DNA from: Candidatus Tisiphia endosymbiont of Dioctria linearis
Lineage (GTDB): Bacteria > Pseudomonadota > Alphaproteobacteria > Rickettsiales > Rickettsiaceae
Length of the DNA stretch: 64,000 bases
Direction: 5' to 3'
NCBI RefSeq assembly: GCF_964026545.1
Contig: NZ_OZ032156.1
Location: forward strand, 310,001 to 374,000
The position numbers and the translations under genes were made by a program. Of this stretch, positions 1 to 9,506 are shown in pieces. The first letter of the stretch is position 1; the number at the start of each line of letters is the position of its first letter. The notes beneath the pieces are model-generated. The model was not told the DNA's origin, did not search any database, and saw nothing but the letters and a program-made list of their open reading frames with translations.

Positions 1-206
1 TCTACATTTAAGATACGTTTATCAAAAAATTCAACATTTTGAATGAATGGAATTTTGATATTTAATCCAGGGCTTTCAATTGTCCTTACCGCTTCACCGA
101 ATTGAAATACCACAGCAGAATAACGTTGATCAACAGTAAACAAAGCACTAATAACTGCTAAGAATAATCCAAGAGCTACAAAACTTATATAATAAATTGT
201 CTTCAT
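1..206 (-). CDS. hflC: HflC, SPFH/band-7 protease regulator (partial, 3' end outside window)
   Basis: N-terminal about 68 residues are visible: a membrane anchor of about 20 residues right after the start, then the band-7 opening with VDQRYSAVVFQFGEAVR. HflC forms the HflKC complex that surrounds and restrains the FtsH protease in the inner membrane. It starts 7 bases after the hflK stop on the same strand, which is the usual hflK-hflC operon order. The rest of the gene lies beyond base 1. Confidence 0.9.
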   Translation of the reverse strand, partial: MKTIYYISFVALGLFLAVISALFTVDQRYSAVVFQFGEAVRTIESPGLNIKIPFIQNVEFFDKRILNV

Positions 207-212
207 CCAGTA

Positions 213-1253
213 CTACTCCTTAATTTTATTTTGCTGAATTGCCATATGCGGCAAAACGCCATTAGTACCCATAATAACCTTACTGGTATCCGTTAGAATT
301 TTTTCTATAGCTTCTAAATAAAGACGATCCTTAGTTATCGATTTATTAGCAACATATTGTGTATAGACAGCAACAAACCTCTTACTATCCCCTTCAGCCT
401 TTGAGATAACTTCTTGCCTGTAACCTTCCGCTTCTTGCAATATTCTAGCAGCTTCACCCCTTGCCTTAGGCAAAATATCATTGTTATAAGATTGTGCCTG
501 GTTTATCTCACGTTCTTTATCAGCTTTAGAAGTTTGTACATCCCTATAAGCATCGATTACCTCAGCTGGTGGCTCAGCTTTTAGTAGCTGTACTTTTTCA
601 ATTTCAACACCAGCATTATAATGAACAAGGATTTCCCTGGTTAAAGCCTCAATTTTATTAGTAATTTCTTGTTTTTGATCCGATAATATTGAGGAGATAG
701 GGGTATTGCCGATCACTTCTCTTATCGCACTTTCAGCAACTATTTTTACCGACTCTTCTGGATTGACAATATTAAAAATATATTTTTCCAAATCGCTAAT
801 ATGCCACATTACGTCACAATTTAGTGCAACAATATTCTCATCACCCGTAAGCGTTATAGCTTTTGTATTATCCATATTAGGTTTAAGGTTACTTGTTGAT
901 CTATAACCAATCTCAATTCTTCGAGATTGGTTTACTTTCTCAACTATTACCTGTTCAAACGGCATGGGAAGATGATAATTCAAACCAGGAGACCCTTTGC
1001 GAACAAACTTACCAAACCTCATTACAGCAGCTTCCTCTCCTTCCTTAACTTCATAAATTCCGGAAGCAAACCAAATGGCAACTAATGAAAAAAACACTAA
1101 TATCATTATGTTGTTGTTGAAGCCAAAGTTATTAAAAAACTCGTGAAAGTTAAACTTATTCTTTTTCCTTGGTCTAGTAAATATATTATATTCACTTTTT
1201 TCTTCCTCTTCAGAATCGTCCCAAGGGGATTTTTTTAAAATTTGATTAAACAT
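213..1253 (-). CDS. hflK: HflK, SPFH/band-7 membrane protease regulator
   Basis: 346 residues. A polar N-terminus of about 45 residues precedes one transmembrane helix (about 47-66, IMILVFFSLVAIWFASG). The SPFH/band-7 domain follows (VKEGEEAAVMRFGKFVRKGSPGLNYHLP is split around residue 70-97), then a long helical coiled-coil tail rich in Ala, Glu and Lys. Partner of HflC in the complex that modulates FtsH. hflC follows directly, so the two are one transcription unit. The divergent spacer to mrp (about 160 bases) presumably carries both promoters. Confidence 0.95.
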   Translation of the reverse strand: MFNQILKKSPWDDSEEEEKSEYNIFTRPRKKNKFNFHEFFNNFGFNNNIMILVFFSLVAIWFASGIYEVKEGEEAAVMRFGKFVRKGSPGLNYHLPMPFEQVIVEKVNQSRRIEIGYRSTSNLKPNMDNTKAITLTGDENIVALNCDVMWHISDLEKYIFNIVNPEESVKIVAESAIREVIGNTPISSILSDQKQEITNKIEALTREILVHYNAGVEIEKVQLLKAEPPAEVIDAYRDVQTSKADKEREINQAQSYNNDILPKARGEAARILQEAEGYRQEVISKAEGDSKRFVAVYTQYVANKSITKDRLYLEAIEKILTDTSKVIMGTNGVLPHMAIQQNKIKE

Positions 1254-1412
1254 TTTCTGCTATTACTATTTTGTTAATTTGTATATTATCACTAAATATA
1301 GTTAGCACTAATACCTTATAAAAGAAATTTAGTATATAATTATATCTTGTATCTCTAACTGCGTCAAGTTCGTTACCAAAAAAATAACCTATTGTAACTT
1401 TATTTAAAAACG

Positions 1413-2408
1413 ATGATTGATATAAACCAGCAACAAATACTAAATAAAATTTCAAATATTACCTTTAGTGACAATACGAAATTAATCGATATTATATCTA
1501 ATATTGTAATTAAGGATAAAAATATTGGATTTGCAATTGATATTTTTGGCAAGGATCCTAAGGAAGTCGATGAAATAAAAATTAAAGCCATCAATAAATT
1601 AAATGAAATAGCTAATATTGGCAAAATCACTATAGTTTTAACTAGTAGCAAAAATTTAGCTAGAAAATCAACTAGTCCAAAAATCAGGCATTTCATTGAT
1701 GGAGTGAAAAAGATAATATTGGTAGCATCTGGTAAAGGGGGAGTTGGCAAGTCTACTATAACCGCATTGATAGCCGAGCAGTTAAATCTGGAAGGATACA
1801 AGGTAGGAATAGTGGATGCTGATATTTATGGGCCATCAATTCCGCAAATATTTGGTATTAGTGATGTGCCAGAAATAGTGTATAATAAAATGACCCCTTT
1901 AAAATCGCGGGGCATTAAAATTATTTCTATTGGATTTCTTATTCAGAATAATTCTGCCATTGTGTGGCGTGGTCCAATGGCTAGCAAAACCATTTACCAG
2001 CTATTATCTCTCACTCATTGGCAGGAGTTAGATTATTTAATTATTGACATGCCACCCGGTACTGGTGATATTCACTTAAGTATTTTAGAGAATTATCACT
2101 TAGATGGAGTAATAATAGTAACTACTCCGCAAAAGATGGCAGCAATAGACGTAGTTAGGTCGATTGATTTATACAAAAAATTTAACTTACCAATTTTAGG
2201 TATTATAGAAAATATGAGCTATTTAGTTGAAGCAAGTTCAGGAAAGAAAATCCAGATATTTAGTGGCAATAGTGGAGAAAATTTTGCCAAAGAATATAAT
2301 ATACCCTTAATCTGTAAGATTCCTATTGAACCAAAATTATCCTATAATTGTGACAATAGTATTAGTCTTACCGATATAATTAAACTACCAATAAAACAAT
2401 TTGTTTAA
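1413..2408 (+). CDS. mrp: Mrp/ApbC-type P-loop ATPase, iron-sulfur cluster carrier
   Basis: 331 residues. A DUF59/MIP18-like N-terminal region (about 1-80) is followed by the MinD/NBP35-type ATPase, with the deviant Walker A SGKGGVGKST at about residues 106-115, IVDADIYGPSIPQ, and the DMPPGTGD motif near 212. The family binds and transfers [4Fe-4S] clusters in the cytoplasm. A C-terminal CxxC is not obvious: the family pair around residue 265 is missing here, where the text reads YLVEASSGKK. Rickettsial copies often vary there. lipA, a 4Fe-4S enzyme, starts 13 bases downstream, so co-transcription fits the role. Confidence 0.9.
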   Translation: MIDINQQQILNKISNITFSDNTKLIDIISNIVIKDKNIGFAIDIFGKDPKEVDEIKIKAINKLNEIANIGKITIVLTSSKNLARKSTSPKIRHFIDGVKKIILVASGKGGVGKSTITALIAEQLNLEGYKVGIVDADIYGPSIPQIFGISDVPEIVYNKMTPLKSRGIKIISIGFLIQNNSAIVWRGPMASKTIYQLLSLTHWQELDYLIIDMPPGTGDIHLSILENYHLDGVIIVTTPQKMAAIDVVRSIDLYKKFNLPILGIIENMSYLVEASSGKKIQIFSGNSGENFAKEYNIPLICKIPIEPKLSYNCDNSISLTDIIKLPIKQFV

Positions 2409-2421
2409 TAAGTAGGATTAT

Positions 2422-3336
2422 ATGTCAAACATAATCAAAATAGAAGAAGTGCCAGCTATAAAAAGACCTGATTGGATAAAGGTTAAAGCACCAAATTCAT
2501 ATCAATATCATGAGACAAGAAAGATAATTGAAAATTTAAAATTAAACACAGTCTGTCAAGAAGCAGCCTGCCCTAATATCGGAGAATGTTGGGCAAAAAA
2601 ACACGCGACAGTTATGATACTGGGTTCTGTTTGCACTCGTGCCTGCCGTTTTTGTAATGTTCAAACCGGTCGCCCTGATTTACTCGATCCGCATGAACCA
2701 CAAAGATTAGCTCAAGCTGTGATGAAATTAGGACTTGAACATGTGGTAATTACTTCAGTTGATCGAGATGATTTAGATGATGGTGGAGCTAAACATTTTG
2801 CCAATTGTATCAAAGAAATAAGACTAGCTTCGCCTAGTACCACAATTGAAGTTTTAACACCCGATTTCCTTAAGAAAGAAGGAGCCGCTGACATAATAGC
2901 ATCAGCAAAACCTGATGTTTATAATCATAACGTAGAAACAGTACCTTCTTTATATAAAACTATTAGACCAGGAGCTAGGTACTACAATTCACTAAGTCTT
3001 TTGCATAATGTAAAAAAATTAGACCCTAAAATTTTCACTAAATCAGGTATGATGGTTGGTCTTGGAGAATCGAACGATGAAATTATGCAAGTAATGGACG
3101 ATTTAAGAGAAGCTAAAGTTGATTTTTTAACTATCGGGCAATATTTACAACCAACCAAAAATCATGCTATAGTTGATAGATATGTTTCTCCAGAAGAATT
3201 TAAATATTTTGAAAGAGTTGCCAAAGTTAAAGGATTCTCAATGGTTTCTGCCAGTCCATTAACTCGTTCTTCTTATCATGCTGGTGAGGATTTTCAAAAA
3301 TTAAAGGATAATGTCAAATCCCAAAATTATAATTAA
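2422..3336 (+). CDS. lipA: Lipoyl synthase
   Basis: 304 residues, normal length. Both cluster motifs are intact: the auxiliary-cluster cysteines in [12 protein letters not shown] (about 44-55) and the radical-SAM CxxxCxxC in VCTRACRFC (about 70-78). The conserved C-terminal RSSYHAGE is present near residue 290. The enzyme inserts two sulfurs into protein-bound octanoyl groups to make lipoate for the 2-oxo-acid dehydrogenases. It follows mrp closely on the same strand. Confidence 0.97.
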   Translation: MSNIIKIEEVPAIKRPDWIKVKAPNSYQYHETRKIIENLKLNTVCQEAACPNIGECWAKKHATVMILGSVCTRACRFCNVQTGRPDLLDPHEPQRLAQAVMKLGLEHVVITSVDRDDLDDGGAKHFANCIKEIRLASPSTTIEVLTPDFLKKEGAADIIASAKPDVYNHNVETVPSLYKTIRPGARYYNSLSLLHNVKKLDPKIFTKSGMMVGLGESNDEIMQVMDDLREAKVDFLTIGQYLQPTKNHAIVDRYVSPEEFKYFERVAKVKGFSMVSASPLTRSSYHAGEDFQKLKDNVKSQNYN

Positions 3337-3379
3337 TTAGTTATCGTAGGCAGTCTCCTAGCTGTAAACATTATAGAAA

Positions 3380-3943
3380 ATGAAAAAAATATCTAAAAAG
3401 CATAATACAAAATTATCAGTGATAATATCATTTTTACTCGGTATTGCTACCGGAGTAGGCTATAATGAAATAAATGATACAACTTCTTGGCATAGTTTTC
3501 ATACTGAAACTGATAATTTGAATGTCTGCTTTACCCCTCCATCCGGTTGTGGCTCATTAATAGCAGAAGAAATATCTAAGGCTAAGGATAGTATCTATAT
3601 TCAAGCATTTGGCTTAACTTCGCAAAAGATAGTTGATCAATTAATTAAGGCGAAACAAAACGGTGTTGAAATAAGGGTATTACTGGATCGTAGTAACTTA
3701 CACGATAGATATTCTAAAATGCATGAATTGAAACGAGCTGGTATTGATGTATCAATAGATAAAGTACCAGGTATTGCTCACAACAAAATTATGATTATTG
3801 ATAAAAATAAGGTGATTACCGGTAGTTTCAATTTTACTAACGCAGCTGATAATAGAAATGCTGAAAACGTTTTGTTAATAGAAAATAGTGATATTGCAGA
3901 GACTTACTTGCAAAGTTGGCTTAGTCGTCGAGCAAAGAATTAA
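3380..3943 (+). CDS. pld: Phospholipase D family protein, single HKD motif (Rickettsia Pld type)
   Basis: 187 residues. An N-terminal hydrophobic segment (about 11-30) looks like a signal peptide or anchor. The single HxK(x4)D motif is complete: HNKIMIID at about 134-141, followed by GSFNFT. Single-HKD proteins of this size (Pld/Nuc) dimerise to make one active site and hydrolyse phosphodiester bonds. Rickettsial Pld has been linked to phagosome escape. The start at 3380 gives a normal signal sequence. No downstream gene is coupled. Confidence 0.85.
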   Translation: MKKISKKHNTKLSVIISFLLGIATGVGYNEINDTTSWHSFHTETDNLNVCFTPPSGCGSLIAEEISKAKDSIYIQAFGLTSQKIVDQLIKAKQNGVEIRVLLDRSNLHDRYSKMHELKRAGIDVSIDKVPGIAHNKIMIIDKNKVITGSFNFTNAADNRNAENVLLIENSDIAETYLQSWLSRRAKN

Positions 3944-3970
3944 TGTGAGCGTTCACGGTTTTTTTGCTAT
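3944..3970 (+). terminator. Weak terminator-like hairpin after pld
   Basis: A short inverted repeat GTGA-GCGT-TCAC right after the pld stop is followed within two bases by a run of seven T. The stem is only four pairs, so termination is plausible but weak. Confidence 0.35.
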
Positions 3971-4003
3971 TTTCTTATTATGAATAAAAAATCTGTTCGC
4001 CAA

Positions 4004-4048
4004 GCGTCATTGCGAGGAGCCGTTTTGCGGCGACGCGGCAATCCATTG
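4004..4048. repeat. Interspersed palindromic repeat (family B), partial copy
   Basis: Carries the motif CATTGCGAGGAGC...GGCGACG.GGCAATCC typical of the repeat that recurs through this window (see 5900, 18594, 19518, 21060, 23665, 26745, 39610, 53738). Lies between pld and the transporter gene. Confidence 0.75.
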
Positions 4049-4074
4049 TTAATCACTTTTTAGTATATATATAT

Positions 4075-4731
4075 ATGCAGTTACAAGAAAAAATTTATGT
4101 TTTTTTATGTGCTTTATTTGTTGTGTTAATAGTAGTTAGCAACTTAGTATATCAGAAATTTGTTTATTTACCTATTTTCTCTATTTATACATTTGAGCTA
4201 TCTGTTGGTGCAATTTTTTATCCGATCACTTTTCTAATAACTAACTTAATATCAGAATTTTATGGAAAAGAAAAAGCACAGTTTTGCGTTAGATTGGCAA
4301 CTAGTATAAATATTTTAGTATTATGTATTATCAGTTTTATGGGTTATCTACAAGCTACTGACTGGTCAAAAATTGATAATAATACTTTTAATTCGGTATT
4401 TGGGGCATATAGCATTTCACTGTTTGGTTCAATGATAGCTAGCTATACAGCTCAGATGATAGATATAAGACTTTATTTACTGATTCGCAAACTTACTAAT
4501 AATAAATACCTTTTTCTAAGAAATTTGAGTAGTGCAATATCGTTATTTGTTGATACATCGATCGTAATTATCTTTGTTACAGTTATTGGGGTGATACCTT
4601 ACGGACAAATGATATCTTTAATATTTAATAGTTATTTATTCAAACTGTTTTTTACCATAGTAACCACTCCGATATTTTACTATGTGGTGCATTATATCAG
4701 AACTTTATCTTATCCAAAAAATATGTTATGA
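4075..4731 (+). CDS. Queuosine-precursor transporter family (YhhQ/VUT) membrane protein
   Basis: 218 residues with about six hydrophobic helices. The family pattern is visible in [20 protein letters not shown] (about 49-68), the signature of the YhhQ/VUT-1 family, and in DTSIVIIFV further on. The family imports preQ0/preQ1 for tRNA queuosine modification. That assignment is by family only. The stop overlaps the convergent dnaJ stop by a few bases, so there is no room for a separate terminator. Confidence 0.85.
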   Translation: MQLQEKIYVFLCALFVVLIVVSNLVYQKFVYLPIFSIYTFELSVGAIFYPITFLITNLISEFYGKEKAQFCVRLATSINILVLCIISFMGYLQATDWSKIDNNTFNSVFGAYSISLFGSMIASYTAQMIDIRLYLLIRKLTNNKYLFLRNLSSAISLFVDTSIVIIFVTVIGVIPYGQMISLIFNSYLFKLFFTIVTTPIFYYVVHYIRTLSYPKNML

Positions 4732-5862
4732 CCATAAGTTTTTCATTTTATTAAAAAAACTAGCATCATCTTCATCTTTGTCGCTTGACAATTCTGTATC
4801 TAGCATTTCTAGTAACTCTTTTTGTTTTTTAGTAAGATTTTTCGGTATCTCAATATGGATGTGGGCAAACATATCCCCTCTAATGGTTGATCTAACCTTA
4901 GACATACCTTTACCTTTTAGTCTTAGTTGTTCGCCATTTTGTGTGCCAGCTGGTATTTTTAACTTTACCTTACCACCTTCTATATCTGGTATTTCTATTT
5001 CTCCACCTAAAATAGCTTTAATGAAACTAATAGGTAGTCGACAATGCAAATTAATTCCATCAACTTTATACAGGTCATGTGGCTTAATAGTAACAAAAAT
5101 ATACAAATCTCCATTACTGCCTCCTCGCATTCCGGCATCTCCTTCACCAGTAAGTCTTATTCTTGTGCCTTCCTCAATACCAGCTGGAATATTTACCAAT
5201 AAATTCCTATGTTGTGAATGACGCCCTTGACCATGACATTTTTTACATGGATTTTTAATTATTTGCCCTGCACCTTGGCATTTTGCACAAGTTTGATCTA
5301 AGGTAAAGAAACCCTGCTGTATTCTTGTAGCTCCGTGTCCTCCACAAGTATCACATTTGGTCATGCCAGTATCATTATTTTCTGAACCACTACCGTTACA
5401 TGGTGAACACTTTACTTCACTAGTAAAGCTAATATTCTTATCGATACCACGAAATGCTTCTGACAAAGTAACTGTGATGTCATATTTTAAATCTGAACCT
5501 CTAACGCTAGTGGACTGGTGCGACCTTCTTGCCCCGCCGCCCATAAAATCATTAAAAAACTCACCAAATATATCATTCAAATCATGATTTCCCCCTCTAG
5601 AAGCCTGCCTTCCAGCTGACGATGCTGCTCCTGAATTATGAAAAGCCTCATGTCCAAAACGATCATATGCTGCTCTTTTCTGCTCATCTTTTAGTATATC
5701 ATAAGCACTACTTATTTCCTTAAACTTTTTTTCTGCTTGTTGATCCTGTGAATTACGGTCAGGATGATATTGCATAGCTAATTTATGATAAGCCTTCTTT
5801 ATTTCTGCTTGGCTAGCAGTTTTATTAACTCCAAGTACTTGGTAATAATCTTTTGTAGACAT
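4726..5862 (-). CDS. dnaJ: DnaJ (Hsp40) co-chaperone
   Basis: 378 residues with full architecture: J-domain 1-70 with HPD at 33-35, a Gly/Phe-rich linker (about 75-110), and four CxxCxGxG zinc repeats ([32 protein letters not shown], about 150-215). Two beta C-terminal substrate domains follow. It stimulates DnaK ATPase and delivers unfolded clients. dnaK is not next door but 19 kb away and on the opposite strand, with a mobile block in between. Confidence 0.97.
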   Translation of the reverse strand: MSTKDYYQVLGVNKTASQAEIKKAYHKLAMQYHPDRNSQDQQAEKKFKEISSAYDILKDEQKRAAYDRFGHEAFHNSGAASSAGRQASRGGNHDLNDIFGEFFNDFMGGGARRSHQSTSVRGSDLKYDITVTLSEAFRGIDKNISFTSEVKCSPCNGSGSENNDTGMTKCDTCGGHGATRIQQGFFTLDQTCAKCQGAGQIIKNPCKKCHGQGRHSQHRNLLVNIPAGIEEGTRIRLTGEGDAGMRGGSNGDLYIFVTIKPHDLYKVDGINLHCRLPISFIKAILGGEIEIPDIEGGKVKLKIPAGTQNGEQLRLKGKGMSKVRSTIRGDMFAHIHIEIPKNLTKKQKELLEMLDTELSSDKDEDDASFFNKMKNLWS

Positions 5863-5899
5863 AATAAGGATATCTTATTTTAAATTTTATTTTTAGCCA

Positions 5900-5985
5900 A
5901 AACATCATTGCGAGCGAACGTATGTGAGCGTGGCAATCCATTTTTTCTGGATTGCTTCGTCGGCTTACGCCTCCTCGCAAGAGTG
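5900..5985. repeat. Interspersed palindromic repeat (family B), full copy
   Basis: Two arms: CATTGCGAGCGAACG...GGCAATCCA and the inverted GGATTGCTTCGTCGGCTTACGCCTCCTCGCAA, about 85 bases in all. Sits upstream of dnaJ. Confidence 0.8.
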
Positions 5986-6092
5986 AAGAGTGGGGTTTAA
6001 AAATTCTTCCCAACCCTTATATATATCACCGTTTCAGCTACTTCGTAAATTCCTTAAAAAGCCTCTATATTGCTTTTGTAGTGTTTTTTTGG

Positions 6093-6156
6093 CAAAATTC
6101 CCCAAAATTGACCTACAAAAAGGTCTATTTTTAACCGTTTTTCACGGGGAGAGAAT
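6093..6156 (+). promoter_or_regulatory. Conserved leader of the truncated replication gene, with operator-like hairpin
   Basis: About 64 bases ending at the start codon match the leader of the full gene at 17158-17222 (opposite strand) at most positions. The best-kept part contains the inverted repeat GACCT-ACAAAA-AGGTC (6110-6125), and a strong GGGGAGA ribosome site precedes the ATG. Conservation of non-coding sequence between two copies suggests a regulatory or replication-control site. The function is inferred. Confidence 0.6.
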
Positions 6157-6252
6157 ATGACAGAATCGTTAACTTTTTTCGATGACTTAGTTGAAAACCC
6201 CGATACTATCTTTTATAATATAGTCGGTAATTTTGTAGAAGTCAAGATTTGA
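6157..6252 (+). pseudogene. 5' fragment of replication-initiator-like gene, truncated by an IS
   Basis: Reads MTES then LVENPDTIFYNIVGNFV before it diverges and stops after 31 codons. The first 27 codons correspond to the start of the 600-residue gene at 15355-17157 (which reads LVENPDVIFYNFVGNFV), and the leader is conserved too. Divergence starts exactly where the IS481-like element begins (about 6238). Its orientation is inverted relative to the full copy, so the two copies face each other across the prophage block. Confidence 0.85.
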
Positions 6253-7411
6253 TCTTACAGACCCCATAAATTAACTTATTAGATTGTCAGATAAATTTTG
6301 ACTGTCAGATAAGTGTTCAAGATACAAGATCTCATTATTTTTTTCAAACGCTAATTTTTTACTATCTTTAAAGGTTTGCATAGGCGTTTTACCATAACAA
6401 TACTTACCAGAATGAGGACGTTCGTTATTATAATAACGTAACCAGGTATCAAGATCTTTTTGCAATTCAAAAAGTGAATTGTAAATTTTTTTACGCATTG
6501 CAGTATCATAAAACTCATTTTTCATGGTTTTATGAAACCTCTCACATATCCCGTTAGTTTGAGGGGAATATGCTTTTGTAACGGTGTGTTCTATTCCTTC
6601 AATACTTAAAAACAATTCAAAGGCATGATGTTCTATATTTCCTTTATATTCAGTACCACGATCAGTTAATATACGTAGTATAGGAATACCTTGTTCTTCG
6701 TACCAAGGTAGAACTCTATCATTTAACATATCAGCAGAGGTTATAGCTGTTTTGTCTGTGTATAATTTGGCATCCGTCACCCTGGAATAGCTATCGATAA
6801 AAGTTTGACCATAAACCTTACCTATTCCTTTAAAGTTGCCAACATAGTAAACATCTTGACAACCAAGATAGCCTGGATGTTCTGTCTCTATTTCCCCATG
6901 TGCCTCTTTAAGATTCTTACGATTCTCCAAGACACGTAATTGAGCTTCCGTAAGTATAATGCCATCCTGAGCCATTTTAGTTTCTAAAGCTACTAGCCGT
7001 TTCTTAAGATTATTGAGATCGTTCCTAAGCCAGATAGATCTAATGCCGCCGGGAGATACTAAAATCCCATCTTTTTTTAATTCGTTCGATACACGAAGTT
7101 GACCATAAGCGGGGTACTCTATTGCCATGTCTAATACCGCTTTCTCTACAATAGGATCAACTCATATTAGCCAATATGGGTTTCTTACGGCTTATTTCAT
7201 ACAAGGCTTCATCGCCACCATTCTCATATAATTCCTTGAATCTATAATAACTATCTCTGCTATACCCCATTGTCTTACATGCACTAGATACATTTCCTAA
7301 GCTTTTTGCTAGTTCAAGTAATCCTATTTTTGGTCTTATTATTTTCTGATTTAAATTCATTTTTATCTCCATTTAATAATTTGTTTATTTTACTAAATGT
7401 AAGATTAAATC
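6238..7411 (-). mobile_element. IS481-like insertion sequence
   Basis: Contains an HTH ORF and an rve-type transposase ORF on the minus strand. An imperfect inverted repeat brackets them: GATTTGATCTTACA at 6246-6259 and TGTAAGATTAAATC at 7398-7411. The left boundary is set by the break in homology of the replication-gene fragment near 6238. No target duplication could be recognised, because the right flank is the end of an unrelated gene. The outer boundaries are approximate. Confidence 0.75.
6271..7372 (-). pseudogene. IS481-like transposase, frameshifted
   Basis: The N-terminal part (7157-7372) is a helix-turn-helix segment ([20 protein letters not shown]). The C-terminal part (6271-7128) carries the integrase core, with LTDRGTEYKG, YSPQTNGICERFHKTMKNEF and NNERPHSGK. 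The two frames join if one T is removed near 7167: the text AATATGAGTTGAT would become AATAGAGTTGAT, which restores the family phrase KPILANRVDP. So this is a single transposase with a one-base insertion, probably inactive in this copy. Confidence 0.85.
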
Positions 7412-7445
7412 TCAACTACTTCAAATTAGTTCTTTGCTCATCTGC

Positions 7446-8417
7446 TTATTCTTCTCTTAGCTTTTCCATTTCTTCTTTTAACTTTTCTATTTTTTCAAGG
7501 GTTAGCCCGGTAAATTCAATGATTTCATCTATTGGCTTTCTTTTAGCCAACATTTTTTTTGCCATAACTATAGCGTTTTCTTTAATACCTTCAGCTTTTC
7601 CTTCAGCTTTTCCTTCAGCTTTACCTCTAGCTTCCCCTCTAGCTTCCCCTCTAGCTTCAGCATCTTCAATTTTTTGTTGCTCTACCGCTAAATTATCAAG
7701 ACGAGTTTTTACTATTTTCTCATAGGTACGCAATTCTTCTTCACTCCAGCTAGCTTGGTCTACAGCCTCAAAGGCTCTCCTAATAATTTCATCCTTACCT
7801 ATTAAATGCTCTATTTCTGTTAATGTTAATGCACTATCTCCTGCATGCTTAAAAAAATACATCCACTTTTCTTCAATAGTTTTTAGATTTTCTATACTTT
7901 TATTAAATTTCGTCAACTCAAAAAAAACAAAGTAAAAATCTTTTAAATCATTGGCATAGGTCTTTGTATCTAAAAGACGATGCTCTGATTTCCAATGTTT
8001 TTTATCGTCAAACATCATAAAATCCGCTATTGCTAAAAATATTACTCCTTTTAATTTGGCATATACTGCCATTTTCTTGTATTCCTCATCTTCCTCAAGT
8101 ATTTGCTGAGAATATGCTTTAGCTGCATAATATTGGGCTCTTTTTTCAAATCCTTTATGTTTACTTACTTGCATCTCTACGATTATTTGATTACCGTTTT
8201 GATCTTGACATAGCACATCAACAATAGATTGCCTATATGCAGCAATATCTGGGTCTTGGTTAGTTGGTAAAAACGTTACATTAATTATTTTCTCATTTTC
8301 TTCAAGGCTGAGAACATCATTTAAAAAATGAACAAGTATATCTTTATTCTTTTCAGTACCAAATATTTGGCGAAAACAAAAATCATTTTTAGGATCAAGA
8401 AATTTTGATAAAAACAT
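7446..8417 (-). CDS. Rpn family recombination-promoting nuclease / PD-(D/E)XK putative transposase
   Basis: 323 residues. It opens with the family signature FLDPKNDFCFRQIFGTEKNK. The nuclease core lies around 65-85 (VDVLCQDQNGNQIIVEMQV), with the D..ExQ arrangement of PD-(D/E)XK enzymes. Near residue 255 a slippage-prone tandem repeat encodes ARGEARGEARGKAEGKAEG, from units of 12 bases. Related proteins stimulate RecA-independent recombination. These genes are abundant in Rickettsiaceae. The start is an ATG followed by a normal N-terminus. No partner gene is evident. Confidence 0.85.
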   Translation of the reverse strand: MFLSKFLDPKNDFCFRQIFGTEKNKDILVHFLNDVLSLEENEKIINVTFLPTNQDPDIAAYRQSIVDVLCQDQNGNQIIVEMQVSKHKGFEKRAQYYAAKAYSQQILEEDEEYKKMAVYAKLKGVIFLAIADFMMFDDKKHWKSEHRLLDTKTYANDLKDFYFVFFELTKFNKSIENLKTIEEKWMYFFKHAGDSALTLTEIEHLIGKDEIIRRAFEAVDQASWSEEELRTYEKIVKTRLDNLAVEQQKIEDAEARGEARGEARGKAEGKAEGKAEGIKENAIVMAKKMLAKRKPIDEIIEFTGLTLEKIEKLKEEMEKLREE

Positions 8418-8440
8418 ATAATATAACCTCTTAATTATTA

Positions 8441-8734
8441 CTAAATGTTGCCTTTATTTATCTGGTTCATTTTAGCACCATCAATATTATTAACTCCATC
8501 ATCTTCTGAAGCCTGTGAGCATATATATAGGAACAAAGCCCGGTGTCCTTCAAGAAAGGCAGTGTACTCACTTTCCTGCCGAACGAAATTGCTACGATAT
8601 ATGCCGCTCATCTGAGCTAAATCCTCTAATATTATTTTACCATCTTCTCCACTAAAAAGCTTGCAATAAATTGATTTTAATTGCTCTTTTGTTAGTAAAT
8701 TTGGTGGAGATGAGGAGTTAATTGATAGTTTCAT
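8441..8734 (-). CDS. Bbp19-like small phage protein
   Basis: 97 residues. The central part (FVRQESEYTAFLEGHRALFLYICSQ) resembles the small Bbp19-type protein that follows the portal gene in podovirus-like phages. It lies 10 bases after the portal stop on the same strand, which supports the assignment. The identification rests on context and a short match, so it is tentative. Confidence 0.55.
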   Translation of the reverse strand: MKLSINSSSPPNLLTKEQLKSIYCKLFSGEDGKIILEDLAQMSGIYRSNFVRQESEYTAFLEGHRALFLYICSQASEDDGVNNIDGAKMNQINKGNI

Positions 8735-9506
8735 TGGTTATTCCTTACCCTTGTATCTGTTGCTGTTGTAACTGTTGCATTTGCATCATCTTACGTTGTT
8801 GTCTGATTTGTAATAGTTCTTGTTCGTTTTTGAGGATTGAGCTTGGAGCTCCTCGCAACTCAAAAAATAGTTTAAAACATTCATCCCAATTAATATTATC
8901 GTATATCTCAGGAAAAAAGTTACTGATACCACTTCGTTGGAAGAAACCTAATACTTGCTCAACACTAGATATTGCTGATGTTTTCTGAGCCCTGGATAAT
9001 GGTGAAACATATTCAATCTCTATCTCAGGAGGGTTTGTTGCTCCCTCTAAGATTGGTACTCTGTTATATTTAATCAGTGTCTGATATATCGCCATGATTA
9101 ACGGATTTAACAACTCACTCTCGATTCTACCAACCATCGGGGACATTAAACGATATTGTTCCTCCGTTCTAATTTGTACCTCGGTGGCAGTCATTTCTTT
9201 ATTTTCCTTTTGCATCCTGAATATATCGATATAGAATGCCTTATATATAGCATCCCGACATTGATTTTGCTCTATCTCAGTAGGTAAGATATTTTCCATA
9301 CCAGTTAATGGTATTATTTTATCTGCCATACCATTACGATAAAAATTAACACTGCCTGGCGTAGTATATAGTGGTAAGTAGTATCCGTCTTTTGGCACTA
9401 ATAATGGTGGGTCTAGTTGTTTCTGGGCTACTTTCAGGGTAATTTGCCTTAAACTATTGAGCAATTTAATATCAGGTAGCACATGATGAGCTGGAGCATA
9501 GCCGTA

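Noticed and set aside
5900-5985. Repeats considered as a CRISPR array
   Set aside because: Copies are dispersed, palindromic and not regularly spaced; no cas genes in the window.
7446-8417. Rpn nuclease as part of the phage
   Set aside because: Such genes are widespread independent elements in Rickettsiaceae, and it does not fit the packaging gene order.
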